This document shows positions 56,250-64,000 of a stretch of DNA of 64,000 bases, piece by piece. Numbering within the stretch: position 1 is the first letter of the stretch; the number at the start of each line of letters is the position of its first letter. A program made the translations under genes and the position numbers. The notes below the pieces were generated by a model. That model was not told the origin of the DNA, searched no databases, and saw only the letters and a program-made list of their open reading frames with translations. Origin of the DNA: Comamonas sp. B21-038 (lineage in GTDB: Bacteria; Pseudomonadota; Gammaproteobacteria; Burkholderiales; Burkholderiaceae_C); contig NZ_CP092462.1 in assembly GCF_022387135.1 (NCBI RefSeq), positions 310,001-374,000 of the forward strand. The letters run 5' to 3'.

Positions 56250-57651
56250 ACACCAGGCTGGCGCGCAATCCTGATCCCTCTGAGCGCGGCGCCAGCTGAA
56301 ACCGCGCCTGCTGCAGATGGGCCAGCTTGGCCACAATCGCCAGCCCCAGGCCGGCGCCCTGGCCCAGTGACTGGCCGCTGGGCCCTTGCTGCCAGCGCTG
56401 CATCGCGGCCTGGCATTGTTCCTCGCTCATGCCCGGGCCATCGTCGATGACGGCCAGCTCGACGCTGCCGCCATCGTCAGCGGCCTGCAAGGCCACGGTG
56501 ACCGACTGGCCGCCATAGCGCAGCGCATTGAGGATCAGGTTGTCCAGCATGGCGGCGAGCAGGTTGGCATCGGCGGCGATGCGCAGCTGCTCGGCCTCGG
56601 CCGTGTCCAGGCCCTCGGCACCCAGGTCGATCCGGGCGCGGCTGGCGGCATCCCAGTGGCGCAGCACCGCCTGCTGCACCTGCTCGGCAGCGGCCACCGG
56701 CGCCAGGTGCACGGCGCTGGCCTCGTCGCTCAGCGCCAATAGCAGCAACTGGTCCACCAGGTGGCTGGCACGCGCCACGCTGTCGGAGATGCGCTGCAGT
56801 TGCTGCTGCTGCACCGCAGGGTCGGCATGGCCCAGGCCATAGTCGGCCAGCGCCTTGATGCCGGCCAGCGGCGTGCGCACCTCATGCGCCACATTGCCGG
56901 CAAACTCGCGCTGGGCCTCGACGTTATCGGCAATGCGGGCGAGCAGCGCATTGGTGGTCTGGTGCAGTTGCTCGATCTCGCGCGTGGTCGCCGGCGCGCT
57001 GGGCGGGATCGGCGCCAGATCCTGCGCATCGCGCCGCGACAGCGATCTTTGCAGCGCGGCCAGCGGTGCCATGTCCTGGCCGATGCGGTGGTGCAGCCAC
57101 CACAGCAGCAGCACCAGCAAGGTCAGCTGCGGGATCGCGGCATAGAGGAACAGGTGCTGGATCAGGCTGTCTCGCACCCGCGTGGTGTGCATCATCACGA
57201 TGCTGAGCTGCTGCTCGCCCACGGCGCTGCGCAGCGCCACCGCCCGCACCAGCTGGCCGTTGTAGAGGGTTTCGCGGTAGCTCACCGGCTCGCTCTCGTC
57301 CCAGGGCAGCAGCGGCAGCGGCTCACCGGCCAGCTGGCTGCCATCGCTGCGGTAGACGGCGTAGTACACATACTCGGCCTGGTCGAAGAGGGCAGCCTTG
57401 AGCTCGCTGTCGGTCAACTGCAGGGCCACCTTGCCCTCGTCATCGGCGCGCAGGTGCGAGGCAATCGCATAGGCATCGTCGAGCAGTGCGCGGTCGAAGG
57501 CGCTTTGGGTGAAATGGTTGGCCAGCGCCATCATGAACACGGTGCCCAGCAACCAGGTCCACACCAGCGGCCCGCGCACATGGCGCAGCACGCGCATGCG
57601 CAGCGATGGCAGCGGGCCGGGGCGGGTGGTGGCGGTAGTGGCGGCGCTCAT
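56212..57651 (-). CDS. tctE: sensor histidine kinase, TctE type
   Basis: This is a 479-residue two-component sensor. Two membrane helices (about 29-48 and 166-188) flank a periplasmic 2CSK-type domain. The H-box is GNVAHEVRTPLAGIKAL with H256; the ATPase part has N-box LDNLILNALRYGG, then IDDGPGMSEEQ and GQGAGLGLAIVAKLA. Its ATG overlaps the stop of the response regulator gene by 4 bp. With tctD and tctBA upstream it should sense a tricarboxylate or related acid and induce its uptake. Confidence 0.9.
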   Translation of the reverse strand: MSAATTATTRPGPLPSLRMRVLRHVRGPLVWTWLLGTVFMMALANHFTQSAFDRALLDDAYAIASHLRADDEGKVALQLTDSELKAALFDQAEYVYYAVYRSDGSQLAGEPLPLLPWDESEPVSYRETLYNGQLVRAVALRSAVGEQQLSIVMMHTTRVRDSLIQHLFLYAAIPQLTLLVLLLWWLHHRIGQDMAPLAALQRSLSRRDAQDLAPIPPSAPATTREIEQLHQTTNALLARIADNVEAQREFAGNVAHEVRTPLAGIKALADYGLGHADPAVQQQQLQRISDSVARASHLVDQLLLLALSDEASAVHLAPVAAAEQVQQAVLRHWDAASRARIDLGAEGLDTAEAEQLRIAADANLLAAMLDNLILNALRYGGQSVTVALQAADDGGSVELAVIDDGPGMSEEQCQAAMQRWQQGPSGQSLGQGAGLGLAIVAKLAHLQQARFQLAPRSEGSGLRASLVFSAVQNRAPGEP

Positions 57652-58349
57652 GCGGCATCGCCGCTGTCGGCCTCGATCAGGTAGCCAATGCCGCGCAGGG
57701 TGCGGATCGCCGCGCCACTGTGCTGCAGCTTCTTGCGCAGCCGCGAGATAAAGGCTTCGAGCGCGTTGTCGCCCAGCGCGTCGTCATAGCCCGAGAGCTT
57801 GTCCGACAGGCTGCGCTTGCTCACTGCGCGGCCGGGCGGGCTCATCAGCTCCCACAGCACTTCGAATTCGCGCGCCGGCAGATCCAGCGGCTGCATGCCG
57901 ACGCGAAAGCGCCGGTTGTTGCGCTCCAGGCTGAGCTGGCCCACGGTCGATACATCCTGCGTGCCAATGGCGCGGCGCACCAGCGCGCGCAACCGGGCTT
58001 CCACCTCGGCCAGCGCAAAGGGTTTGCCCAGGTAGTCATCGGCGCCGCTGTCCAGGCCGGCGATGCGGTCGGGGGTCTGGTTGCGGGCGGTGAGCACCAG
58101 CACCGGGGTGTTGTCGCCCCGCCTGCGCGCCTGCTGCAGCAGGGCCAGGCCGCTGCCCATCGCACTGCCGCGCACGGCGCTGCAGGGCAGGTTCAGGTCG
58201 AGCAGGATGGCATCAAAGCGCTGCACCCGCCACCAGTGCTCTGCCGCACCCAGGTCGGCCGCCTGGTCCACATGGTGGCCCGCATCGCGCAGGCTGCTGA
58301 CCACCACGTCGCGCAGCACGGCATCGTCTTCAATCACAAGAATTCGCAT
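57648..58349 (-). CDS. tctD: OmpR-family response regulator, TctD type, with an insertion after the phospho-Asp
   Basis: This 233-residue regulator has an N-terminal receiver domain with D51 in AILLDLNLP, LTARNQ and the conserved lysine in LGKPFALAE, then a C-terminal winged helix (LPAREFEVLWELMSPPGRAV, ISRLRKKLQ). The loop after DLNLP is CSAVRGSAMGSG, where most relatives have only four residues, so about eight are extra close to the phosphorylation site. It is coupled to tctE and separated from tctA by a terminator. Confidence 0.92.
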   Translation of the reverse strand: MRILVIEDDAVLRDVVVSSLRDAGHHVDQAADLGAAEHWWRVQRFDAILLDLNLPCSAVRGSAMGSGLALLQQARRRGDNTPVLVLTARNQTPDRIAGLDSGADDYLGKPFALAEVEARLRALVRRAIGTQDVSTVGQLSLERNNRRFRVGMQPLDLPAREFEVLWELMSPPGRAVSKRSLSDKLSGYDDALGDNALEAFISRLRKKLQHSGAAIRTLRGIGYLIEADSGDAA

Positions 58350-58385
58350 GGCTCAAGCCTAGCAAAAGCACAACACAGCGGCCAG

Positions 58386-58421
58386 AAAAAAGCCTGTTCA
58401 GGCCGGGTGGCGAGAACAGGC
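58386..58421 (-). terminator. terminator after tctA
   Basis: Stem GCCTGTTC / GAACAGGC (58392-58399 and 58414-58421); on the minus strand it is followed by TTTTTT. It lies 20 bp beyond the tctA stop and would lower read-through into tctDE. Confidence 0.8.
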
Positions 58422-58440
58422 GCACTGGAGTGCAACAGGG

Positions 58441-59985
58441 TTAAGACGCAGCGGTAGCGGGTGCCGCGTTCTCTTGCGCAACGGCAAAATCGCGGGCTTC
58501 CTTGCGCGATTTGCGCACGCCCGACCAGATGGCCCAGAGCAGGATCGCACCGGTCAGCGCCAGCAACGAAGCGCTGATCGGCCGGTTGAAGAACACCGAG
58601 GCATCGCCACGAGACAGCAGCATCGCACGGCGCAGGTTCTCTTCGAGCATCGGCCCCAGGATGTAGCCCAGCAGCAGCGGCGCGGCCTCAAAGCGCAGCA
58701 CCATCAGCACATAGCCGATGACGCCGAGCACGGCCACCATGTAGATGTCGAACAGGTTGTTGTTGACGCTGTAGACGCCGAGCGCGACAAACACCAGGAT
58801 CGCCGGGTACATCCAGGCAAAGGGAATGCGCAGCAGCGCAACCCACAGCCCGATGGTGGGCAGGTTCAGAATCACCAGGAAAATATTGCCGATCGCAAAA
58901 CTGACGATCAGCCCCCAGAACAGCTGGGGCTGCTCGGTCATCAGCATCGGGCCGGGCTGGATACCGTGGATGATCAGCGCGCCCAGCATCACAGCCATCA
59001 CCGCGTCACCCGGAATACCGATGGACAGCGAGGGCACAAAGGCGGTTTGCGCAGCGGCATTGTTCGCCGACTCGGGCGCGGTGATGCCTTCGATGGCGCC
59101 ATGGCCAAAGCGGCTCGGGTCCTTGGCCACGCGCTTTTCAATCGCATAGGACATGAAGGACGCGATCGACGGGCCTACGCCCGGCAGTGCACCGAGGAAA
59201 GAGCCCAGCGCCGAGCCACGCAGCATCGGCTTGATCGTGTCGCGGAACTCCTGGCGCTCGGGCACCATCGACCGCAGGGTGACCTTGTCGGGCTTCTGGT
59301 TGGCATCGGCCAGGTTGATGCAGCGGATCACCTCGGCCACCCCGAACAGGCCCATTGCCAGCGCCACCAGGTTGATGCCGTCCATCAGCTCGGGGATGTC
59401 GAACGAGTAGCGCGCGACGCCCGAATTCACATCGGTGCCGATCATGCCCAGCAGCAGCCCGAACACCACCATGCACAGGCCCTTGGTGGCCGAGCCGGCG
59501 CTCATCGACGAGGCGGCGACCAGGCCCAGCAGCATCATCGAGAAGAACTCGGTGGGGCCGAACTGCAGGCCGATCTTGGAGATCGCCGGCGAGAACAGCA
59601 CCAGCAGGATCAGGCCCGACATGGCGCCGACCAGCGAGGCAATCGTGGTGACAAAGAGCGCCACCCCGGCCTTGCCTTTGCGCGCCATCGGGTAGCCGTC
59701 CAGACAGGTCACCGCCGATGACGGTGAGCCCGGCAGGTTCAGCAAGATGGAGGCGGTGGAGCCGCCGTACTGCGCGCCGTAGTAGACGCCGGCCAGCATG
59801 ATGATGGCCGCCGTGGGCGACATATGGTAGGTAAAGGGCAGCAGCAGCGAGATGGCGGCCAGCGCACCGATGCCGGGCAGCACGCCGACGACGGTGCCCA
59901 AAAATACGCCCAGGAAGCAGTACCAGAGCGTTGAGGGATCGGCCACCACATTGAGGCCCATCCAGAGGTTTCCAAGCAAATCCAT
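58441..59985 (-). CDS. tctA: tripartite tricarboxylate transporter permease, large subunit TctA
   Basis: This 514-residue inner-membrane permease has about 12 helices. Signature loops are FLGTVVGVLPGIGALAAISL, YYGAQYGGSTASILLNLPGS and the second copy ALPGVGPSIASFMSYAIEKR with GDAVMAVMLGAL. It works with TctB and a periplasmic TctC/Bug receptor, using the proton or sodium gradient. It lies 24 bp after tctB. No tctC gene is adjacent. Confidence 0.95.
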   Translation of the reverse strand: MDLLGNLWMGLNVVADPSTLWYCFLGVFLGTVVGVLPGIGALAAISLLLPFTYHMSPTAAIIMLAGVYYGAQYGGSTASILLNLPGSPSSAVTCLDGYPMARKGKAGVALFVTTIASLVGAMSGLILLVLFSPAISKIGLQFGPTEFFSMMLLGLVAASSMSAGSATKGLCMVVFGLLLGMIGTDVNSGVARYSFDIPELMDGINLVALAMGLFGVAEVIRCINLADANQKPDKVTLRSMVPERQEFRDTIKPMLRGSALGSFLGALPGVGPSIASFMSYAIEKRVAKDPSRFGHGAIEGITAPESANNAAAQTAFVPSLSIGIPGDAVMAVMLGALIIHGIQPGPMLMTEQPQLFWGLIVSFAIGNIFLVILNLPTIGLWVALLRIPFAWMYPAILVFVALGVYSVNNNLFDIYMVAVLGVIGYVLMVLRFEAAPLLLGYILGPMLEENLRRAMLLSRGDASVFFNRPISASLLALTGAILLWAIWSGVRKSRKEARDFAVAQENAAPATAAS

Positions 59986-60009
59986 AGAGATCCTTTGTCA
60001 GTGCCGGGC

Positions 60010-60447
60010 TCAGGGCCAGATGGGCAGGGTCATGCGCAGACCAATGGGAAAGATGACCGTGGTCAGCGCAGCCACGGCCAGGCTGACCAGCAGGCGCGTG
60101 CGCAGGCGCATCTTGGTGGCGATCAGTGCGACCAGGCTGGCGGCCAGTGCCGCCAGAGCCACGCCCAGCGGGTAGAGCAGCAGTGCAAAGGCCAGCAGGC
60201 TGGCCACGGACCAGAACAGGTTGCCCCACTGCAGCACGATGGGGCTGCCCTGGCGCCACCAGGCGGGTATTGCCAGCAGCAGGCCCAGGCCAAACAGCAG
60301 CCAGCCCAGCACCACCGGGAAGTAGCCCGGCCCCATGCGGTCTGCACTGCCAAAGTTGTATTCGCGCCCATAGAGCGCAAAGAACAGGCCTGCTGCTGAC
60401 ATCAGCAGGCCGCCGACGATGTCATGGATGTCTCTTGTCATTTTCAT
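60010..60447 (-). CDS. tctB: tripartite tricarboxylate transporter small subunit TctB
   Basis: This is a 145-residue membrane protein with four helices (DIVGGLLMSAAGLFFALYGR, YFPVVLGWLLFGLGLLLAIP, LFWSVASLLAFALLLYPLGV, LLVSLAVAALTTVIFPIGL). The motif RMGPGYFPVVLG after helix 1 is diagnostic. The ATG at 60447 has AGGA 9 bp upstream; a TTG at 60456 and an ATG at 60441 are weaker choices. First gene of tctB-tctA. Confidence 0.92.
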   Translation of the reverse strand: MKMTRDIHDIVGGLLMSAAGLFFALYGREYNFGSADRMGPGYFPVVLGWLLFGLGLLLAIPAWWRQGSPIVLQWGNLFWSVASLLAFALLLYPLGVALAALAASLVALIATKMRLRTRLLVSLAVAALTTVIFPIGLRMTLPIWP

Positions 60448-60624
60448 TCGGTTCAATCCTGTGTGGTTCCATGCCTGCGCGCATCTGGGCCAGGATGGGC
60501 ACGCACGCAGGCGCCGCCACCTTAAGGGCGCTTACCTGACGGGAACCTGATTGCAGGGCGCAAGCCGCACTGGCAGGCGTGCTGCGGGCGACTCGGCGTT
60601 GGAATGCGAATGAAGGGGCGCTGC

Positions 60625-61536
60625 TCAGCTCAGCGCAGGCAGGCTGCCGGCCTTTTGTGATTGCTCCAGCAGGAAGCTGATCATCGTGCGCACCGCCTTG
60701 GTCTGGTGGCGGTTGGGCATCCACAGCAGGTACATGTGGTTGCCGAAAATGCTCAGGCGCCAGTCGCGCAAGGTGGTGACGACCTCGCCGCGCTCGACCT
60801 CGGCGCGGATCACATAATCCGGCACGATGCCCACGCCCAGGCCGGCCATGATGCCCTGGCGCAGGAATGGAAAATGCTCGGAAATGAGGCTGGGCTCCAG
60901 CCGGATCTCCTTGCGCACATCGCCCTGGTAGGCGCGCACCAGCAGCTGCTTGCCGACCACGCCACTGGTGATCAGCGGCACATGGCGCAGGTCCTCGGGC
61001 TGCTGGGGCAGCATGTTCTGGCCCGCGTAGTCGATGCTGGCGCAGGCGACATAGTTCATCTCCCCCATGTGGCGGGCCACCAGGTTGTCGGGCGGCGTAG
61101 GCAGCACACGCACCGCAATGTCCACTTCGTCGCGCACCAGGTTGTCGACGCGGTTCTCGAAGATCACATCCAGCACGATGTCGGGGTAGAGGCGCTTGAA
61201 GGCGATCAGCCAGTCGCTCATCACCAGCTGGCCATAGCCGCTGGGCACCGCCAGCCCGACCCGGCCCTGCAGGCCCTTGCCCAGGCTGCGGATGGTTTCG
61301 CTGGCGGCGGCCAGCTCGTTGCGGATGCTGCGGCCATGCTCATACAGGCGCAGGCCCACCTCGGTCGGTTCGACCCGGCGCGTGGTGCGGCGCACCAGCT
61401 GCACGCCCACCGATTTCTCCAACTGGGCCAGGTGGTAGCTGACATTGGCGCGGCTCATCTTCAGCTTGGCGGCGGCGCGGCTGAGGTTGCCGGAATCGAT
61501 GATTTCCACCAGCAAGGTGAGGGCGTTGTGGTCCAT
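60625..61536 (-). CDS. LysR-family regulator next to the beta-oxidation genes
   Basis: This is a 303-residue LysR-type regulator. The helix-turn-helix is NLSRAAAKLKMSRANVSYHL, followed by LEKSVGVQLVRRTTRRVEPT; the effector domain fills residues about 88-290. It is divergent from the hydratase/dehydrogenase gene at 61658, and the 121-bp gap holds a TTGACA-N3-TGTCAA dyad and several half-sites, as expected for a LysR target. It could also influence tctBA behind it. Confidence 0.88.
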   Translation of the reverse strand: MDHNALTLLVEIIDSGNLSRAAAKLKMSRANVSYHLAQLEKSVGVQLVRRTTRRVEPTEVGLRLYEHGRSIRNELAAASETIRSLGKGLQGRVGLAVPSGYGQLVMSDWLIAFKRLYPDIVLDVIFENRVDNLVRDEVDIAVRVLPTPPDNLVARHMGEMNYVACASIDYAGQNMLPQQPEDLRHVPLITSGVVGKQLLVRAYQGDVRKEIRLEPSLISEHFPFLRQGIMAGLGVGIVPDYVIRAEVERGEVVTTLRDWRLSIFGNHMYLLWMPNRHQTKAVRTMISFLLEQSQKAGSLPALS

Positions 61537-61544
61537 GGGATGCG

Positions 61545-61616
61545 ATTGTCTAAATTCCTTTGACAGTCTGTCAATCCTCTATGTGATTGTCAAATAAGCC
61601 TAGTTGCACTGACAAT
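61545..61616. promoter_or_regulatory. TTGACA/TGTCAA half-site cluster: candidate LysR operator
   Basis: The perfect dyad TTGACAGTCTGTCAA lies at 61560-61574 (LysR-type T-N11-A symmetry). Further half-sites are ATTGTC at 61545-61550, ATTGTCAAAT at 61586-61595 and TGACAAT at 61610-61616. All lie between the LysR gene and the hydratase/dehydrogenase gene. Confidence 0.55.
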
Positions 61617-61657
61617 GGTTCGAAACAAGCTTTCGATTGATCTACCAGGAGACATGC

Positions 61658-63778
61658 ATGAGCGCTGAGAACGCCGCTGTGGTGAACATTGCCCGCGAAG
61701 GGCAGGTGTTGGTCGTCACGATCCAGAATCCCCCCGTCAACGCATTGAGCCAGGCCGTACGCCAAGGTCTGGCCGATGCCGTGGCCCAGGCGCGCAGCGA
61801 TGCGCAGGTCCAGGCCATCTTGCTGGTGGGCAGTGGCAAGGCCTTTATTGCCGGTGCCGATATCCGTGAGTTCGGCAAGCCCGCGATGCCGCCGAGCCTG
61901 CCCGATGTGCTGGTGCAGCTGGAAAACAGCGACAAGATCGTCGTGGCCGCGATCCATGGCCCGGCGCTGGGCGGTGGTCTGGAAGTGGCGCTGTCCTGCC
62001 ACTACCGCCTGGCTGTCTCCGGCGCCAAGCTGGGCCTGCCCGAGGTGCAACTGGGCCTGCTGCCCGGCGCCGGTGGCACGCAGCGCACGCCGCGCCTGAT
62101 CGGCGTCAAGGCCGCGCTGGACCTGATGCTCTCGGGCCGCCACGCCAGTGCCGAAGAAGCGCTGGCCATGGGCCTGGTCGACAAGGTCGAGCCCGCAGGC
62201 AGCGATGCCCGCACGGCGGGCCTGGCCTATGCCAACGCACTGCTGGCGCAGAACGCGCCGGTGCGCCGCACCCGCGAAGCCACGGCGCTGGCCGACAAGG
62301 CCGCGTCGCAGGCCGAACTCGATGCCGCCAAGGCCGAATCGGCCAAGAAAAGCCGGGGCCTGTTCTCGCCCGGCAAGATCATCGAATGCGTGCAGGGCGC
62401 GCTGGACCTGCCGTTCGAGCAAGGCATGCAAAACGAGCGCAAGCTGTTTGTGCAGTGCCTGGAGAGCCCGCAGCGCGCCGGCTTGATCCATGCCTTCTTT
62501 GCCGAACGTGAAACCGCCAAGATCCCCGAAGCCAAGGCCGCCGCACCGCGTGCGTTGAACAGCATCGGCGTGGTCGGCGGTGGCACCATGGGTGCCGGCA
62601 TCACCGTGGCGGCGCTGGATGCCGGCCTGCCGGTGGTGATGGTCGAGCGCGATGAGGAATCCATCGCCCGGGGCCGCGCCAATGTGGAAAAGGTCTACGA
62701 CGGCCTGATCGCCAAGGGCCGCATGACGGCCGAGAAAAAGGCCGCCATCATGGCGCGCTACAGCGGCAGCACCGACTACGCCGCGCTCGCCCAGGTGGAC
62801 CTGGTGATCGAGGCCGTGTTTGAAGAGATGGGTGTCAAGAAGGCCGTGTTTGCCGAGCTGGACAAGGTCTGCAAGCCCGGCGCCGTGATTGCCACCAACA
62901 CCTCCTACCTGGATATCGATGCGATTGCCGCGAGCATCTCGCGCCCGCAGGATGTCATCGGTCTGCACTTCTTCAGCCCCGCCAACATCATGAAGCTGCT
63001 GGAGATCGTGGTGCCCGCCAAGGTGAGCGCCGATGTGGTGGCCACTGCCTTCGAGCTGGCCCGCCGCATGAAGAAGGTGCCCGTGCGCGCCGGTGTCTGT
63101 GATGGCTTTATCGGCAACCGCATTCTGGCCGTATACCGCGAGGCCGCCAACTACCTGCTCGAAGACGGTGCCTCGCCCTACCAGATCGATGAGGCGGTGC
63201 GCGAGTTTGGCTACCCGATGGGCCCCTTCCAGGTCGCCGACCTGGCCGGTGGCGACATTGGCTGGGCCACGCGCAAGCGCAAGGCCGCCACGCGCGACCC
63301 CAAGGCCCGCTATGTGCAGATTGCCGACCGCATTGCCGAAAAGGGCTGGTTCGGCCAGAAGACCCAGCGCGGCTACTACCTGTACCCGCAAGGCGCACGC
63401 GTGGGCGAGCAAGACCCCGAAGTGCTGGCGATTGTGGATGCCGAGCGCCAGCGCGCCGGTGTCACACCGCGCAGCTTCAGCAATGCCGAGATCATGCGCC
63501 GCTACATGGCCGCGATGGTCAACGAAGGCGCCAATGTGGTGCGCGAAGGCATTGCGCTGCGTCCGCTGGATGTGGATGTCACCTTCCTCTACGGCTACGG
63601 CTTCCCGCGCTTCCGGGGCGGCCCGATGAAGTGGGCCGATATGGTGGGCCTGGACAAGATCCTGGCCGACATCCGCGAGTTCGCGAAGGAAGACGCGCTG
63701 TTCTGGACGCCATCGCCGCTCTTGGTGGAGCTGGTGGAGAAGGGCGAGAACTTCGAGAGCCTGAACAAGGCAGCCTGA
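61658..63778 (+). CDS. bifunctional enoyl-CoA hydratase/3-hydroxyacyl-CoA dehydrogenase (FadB/FadJ-like)
   Basis: This is a 706-residue beta-oxidation enzyme. Residues 1-190 form the crotonase domain with IAGADIREF (oxyanion hole) and the two catalytic glutamates E109 (GGGLEVAL) and E129 (GLPEVQLG). Residues about 300-480 form the NAD-binding dehydrogenase with GVVGGGTMGAGI and H437 in GLHFFSPANIMKLLE, followed by two C-terminal helical domains. It turns trans-2-enoyl-CoA into 3-ketoacyl-CoA. Two ATGs overlap (ATGCATG); the second, at 61658, has AGGAG 6 bp upstream. The thiolase gene begins 147 bp after it. Confidence 0.94.
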   Translation: MSAENAAVVNIAREGQVLVVTIQNPPVNALSQAVRQGLADAVAQARSDAQVQAILLVGSGKAFIAGADIREFGKPAMPPSLPDVLVQLENSDKIVVAAIHGPALGGGLEVALSCHYRLAVSGAKLGLPEVQLGLLPGAGGTQRTPRLIGVKAALDLMLSGRHASAEEALAMGLVDKVEPAGSDARTAGLAYANALLAQNAPVRRTREATALADKAASQAELDAAKAESAKKSRGLFSPGKIIECVQGALDLPFEQGMQNERKLFVQCLESPQRAGLIHAFFAERETAKIPEAKAAAPRALNSIGVVGGGTMGAGITVAALDAGLPVVMVERDEESIARGRANVEKVYDGLIAKGRMTAEKKAAIMARYSGSTDYAALAQVDLVIEAVFEEMGVKKAVFAELDKVCKPGAVIATNTSYLDIDAIAASISRPQDVIGLHFFSPANIMKLLEIVVPAKVSADVVATAFELARRMKKVPVRAGVCDGFIGNRILAVYREAANYLLEDGASPYQIDEAVREFGYPMGPFQVADLAGGDIGWATRKRKAATRDPKARYVQIADRIAEKGWFGQKTQRGYYLYPQGARVGEQDPEVLAIVDAERQRAGVTPRSFSNAEIMRRYMAAMVNEGANVVREGIALRPLDVDVTFLYGYGFPRFRGGPMKWADMVGLDKILADIREFAKEDALFWTPSPLLVELVEKGENFESLNKAA

Positions 63779-63925
63779 CGCAGCGTCAGGCTTGAGACAA
63801 CCCATGGCTTCCATGCAGGCGAAGCCCGGGTTGCACGATCAAAAATGGCGGTTAGCGCTTGGGTGACAAGCGCGGCCGGCCCCAAAAATCACAATCAACG
63901 GTCGCTCAGACCCAAGGAGACATGC

Positions 63926-64000
63926 ATGCGTGAAGCCGTCATCGTTTCGACAGCGCGTACGCCGCTGGCCAAATCCCACCGTGGGGAGTTCAATGTCACG
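63926..64000 (+). CDS. acetyl-CoA acyltransferase (thiolase), first 25 codons only
   Basis: The first 25 codons, MREAVIVSTARTPLAKSHRG and EFNVT, are the usual start of the thiolase family; the gene runs out of the window. It would cleave the 3-ketoacyl-CoA made by the enzyme encoded just upstream. AAGGAGACATGC lies directly before the ATG, and an overlapping out-of-frame ATG (ATGCATG) precedes it as in the upstream gene. Confidence 0.88.
   Translation, partial: MREAVIVSTARTPLAKSHRGEFNVT

Noticed and set aside
53748..56336. An 862-codon open frame opposite rarA and the bestrophin gene
   Set aside because: Antisense shadow with no family-like sequence; rarA has Walker motifs and a ribosome site on the plus strand.

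Overview
The window reads as a chromosomal segment of a high-GC betaproteobacterium, most likely of the Comamonadaceae (Comamonas/Delftia/Acidovorax type). The reasons are the high GC content, the Bug/TctABDE-type tricarboxylate transport genes, many LysR and MocR regulators, catabolic genes preceded by AGGAGACA leaders, an IPTL-CTERM-like surface protein, and close matches to housekeeping proteins (IleS, LspA, RibF, FtsK, LolA, RarA, TrxB, L28/L33). No insertion sequence, prophage, rRNA operon or CRISPR array was seen. The taxon is an inference from gene content, not from a marker gene search.

Layout. 1-9250: the end of an extradiol dioxygenase gene, a MocR-type regulator divergent from a DapA-family lyase/aldolase, then a LysR regulator divergent from an L-rhamnonate-type catabolic operon: MFS transporter, RhmD dehydratase, RhmA aldolase and AldA lactaldehyde dehydrogenase, closed by a strong terminator. 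9266-15536: a TetR/MFS pair, then an operon of class III CoA-transferase, quinone oxidoreductase and Bug solute-binding protein, divergent from its own LysR regulator. 15553-29267: an iron-acquisition block with two complete cell-surface-signalling systems (ECF sigma, FecR anti-sigma, TonB receptor with STN domain). The first runs on the minus strand and continues into PepSY, DUF3649, DUF3325 and a tiny Fur-like gene, all overlapping at start and stop. The second runs on the plus strand. A DUF11-repeat, IPTL-CTERM-like surface protein lies between them, and Fur-box-like sites precede both sigma genes.

29276-46374: core genes: tRNA-Ser(UGA), a Na/Pi cotransporter, ribF-ileS-lspA, an HNH nuclease, a TPR-methyltransferase fusion, purN, a DUF1653 protein, an M48-like membrane protein whose metal site is degenerate, an RsmB-type RNA methyltransferase followed by a 123-bp structured repeat, a second MocR-type regulator, rpmB-rpmG and trxB. 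46886-56249: ftsK, lolA, an mqo with a Tat-like N terminus, brnQ, rarA and a bestrophin-family protein. 56212-64000: tctB-tctA-tctD-tctE (tripartite tricarboxylate uptake plus its two-component system, without an adjacent tctC), a LysR regulator, a bifunctional enoyl-CoA hydratase/3-hydroxyacyl-CoA dehydrogenase and the first codons of a thiolase.

How the genes work together: three catabolic modules (sugar acid, CoA-activated acid, beta-oxidation) each sit beside their own regulator and most have their own transporter. The iron block couples outer-membrane uptake to sigma/anti-sigma signalling and to an inner-membrane reductase-like module. The most unusual observations are the Fur-like single-domain gene in the siderophore operon, the Gln-for-His change in the M48-like active site, the twin-arginine N terminus on malate:quinone oxidoreductase, four copies of an octamer in front of a MocR-type gene, the 123-bp inverted-repeat element, and a leader ORF with hairpins in front of the rhamnonate operon.
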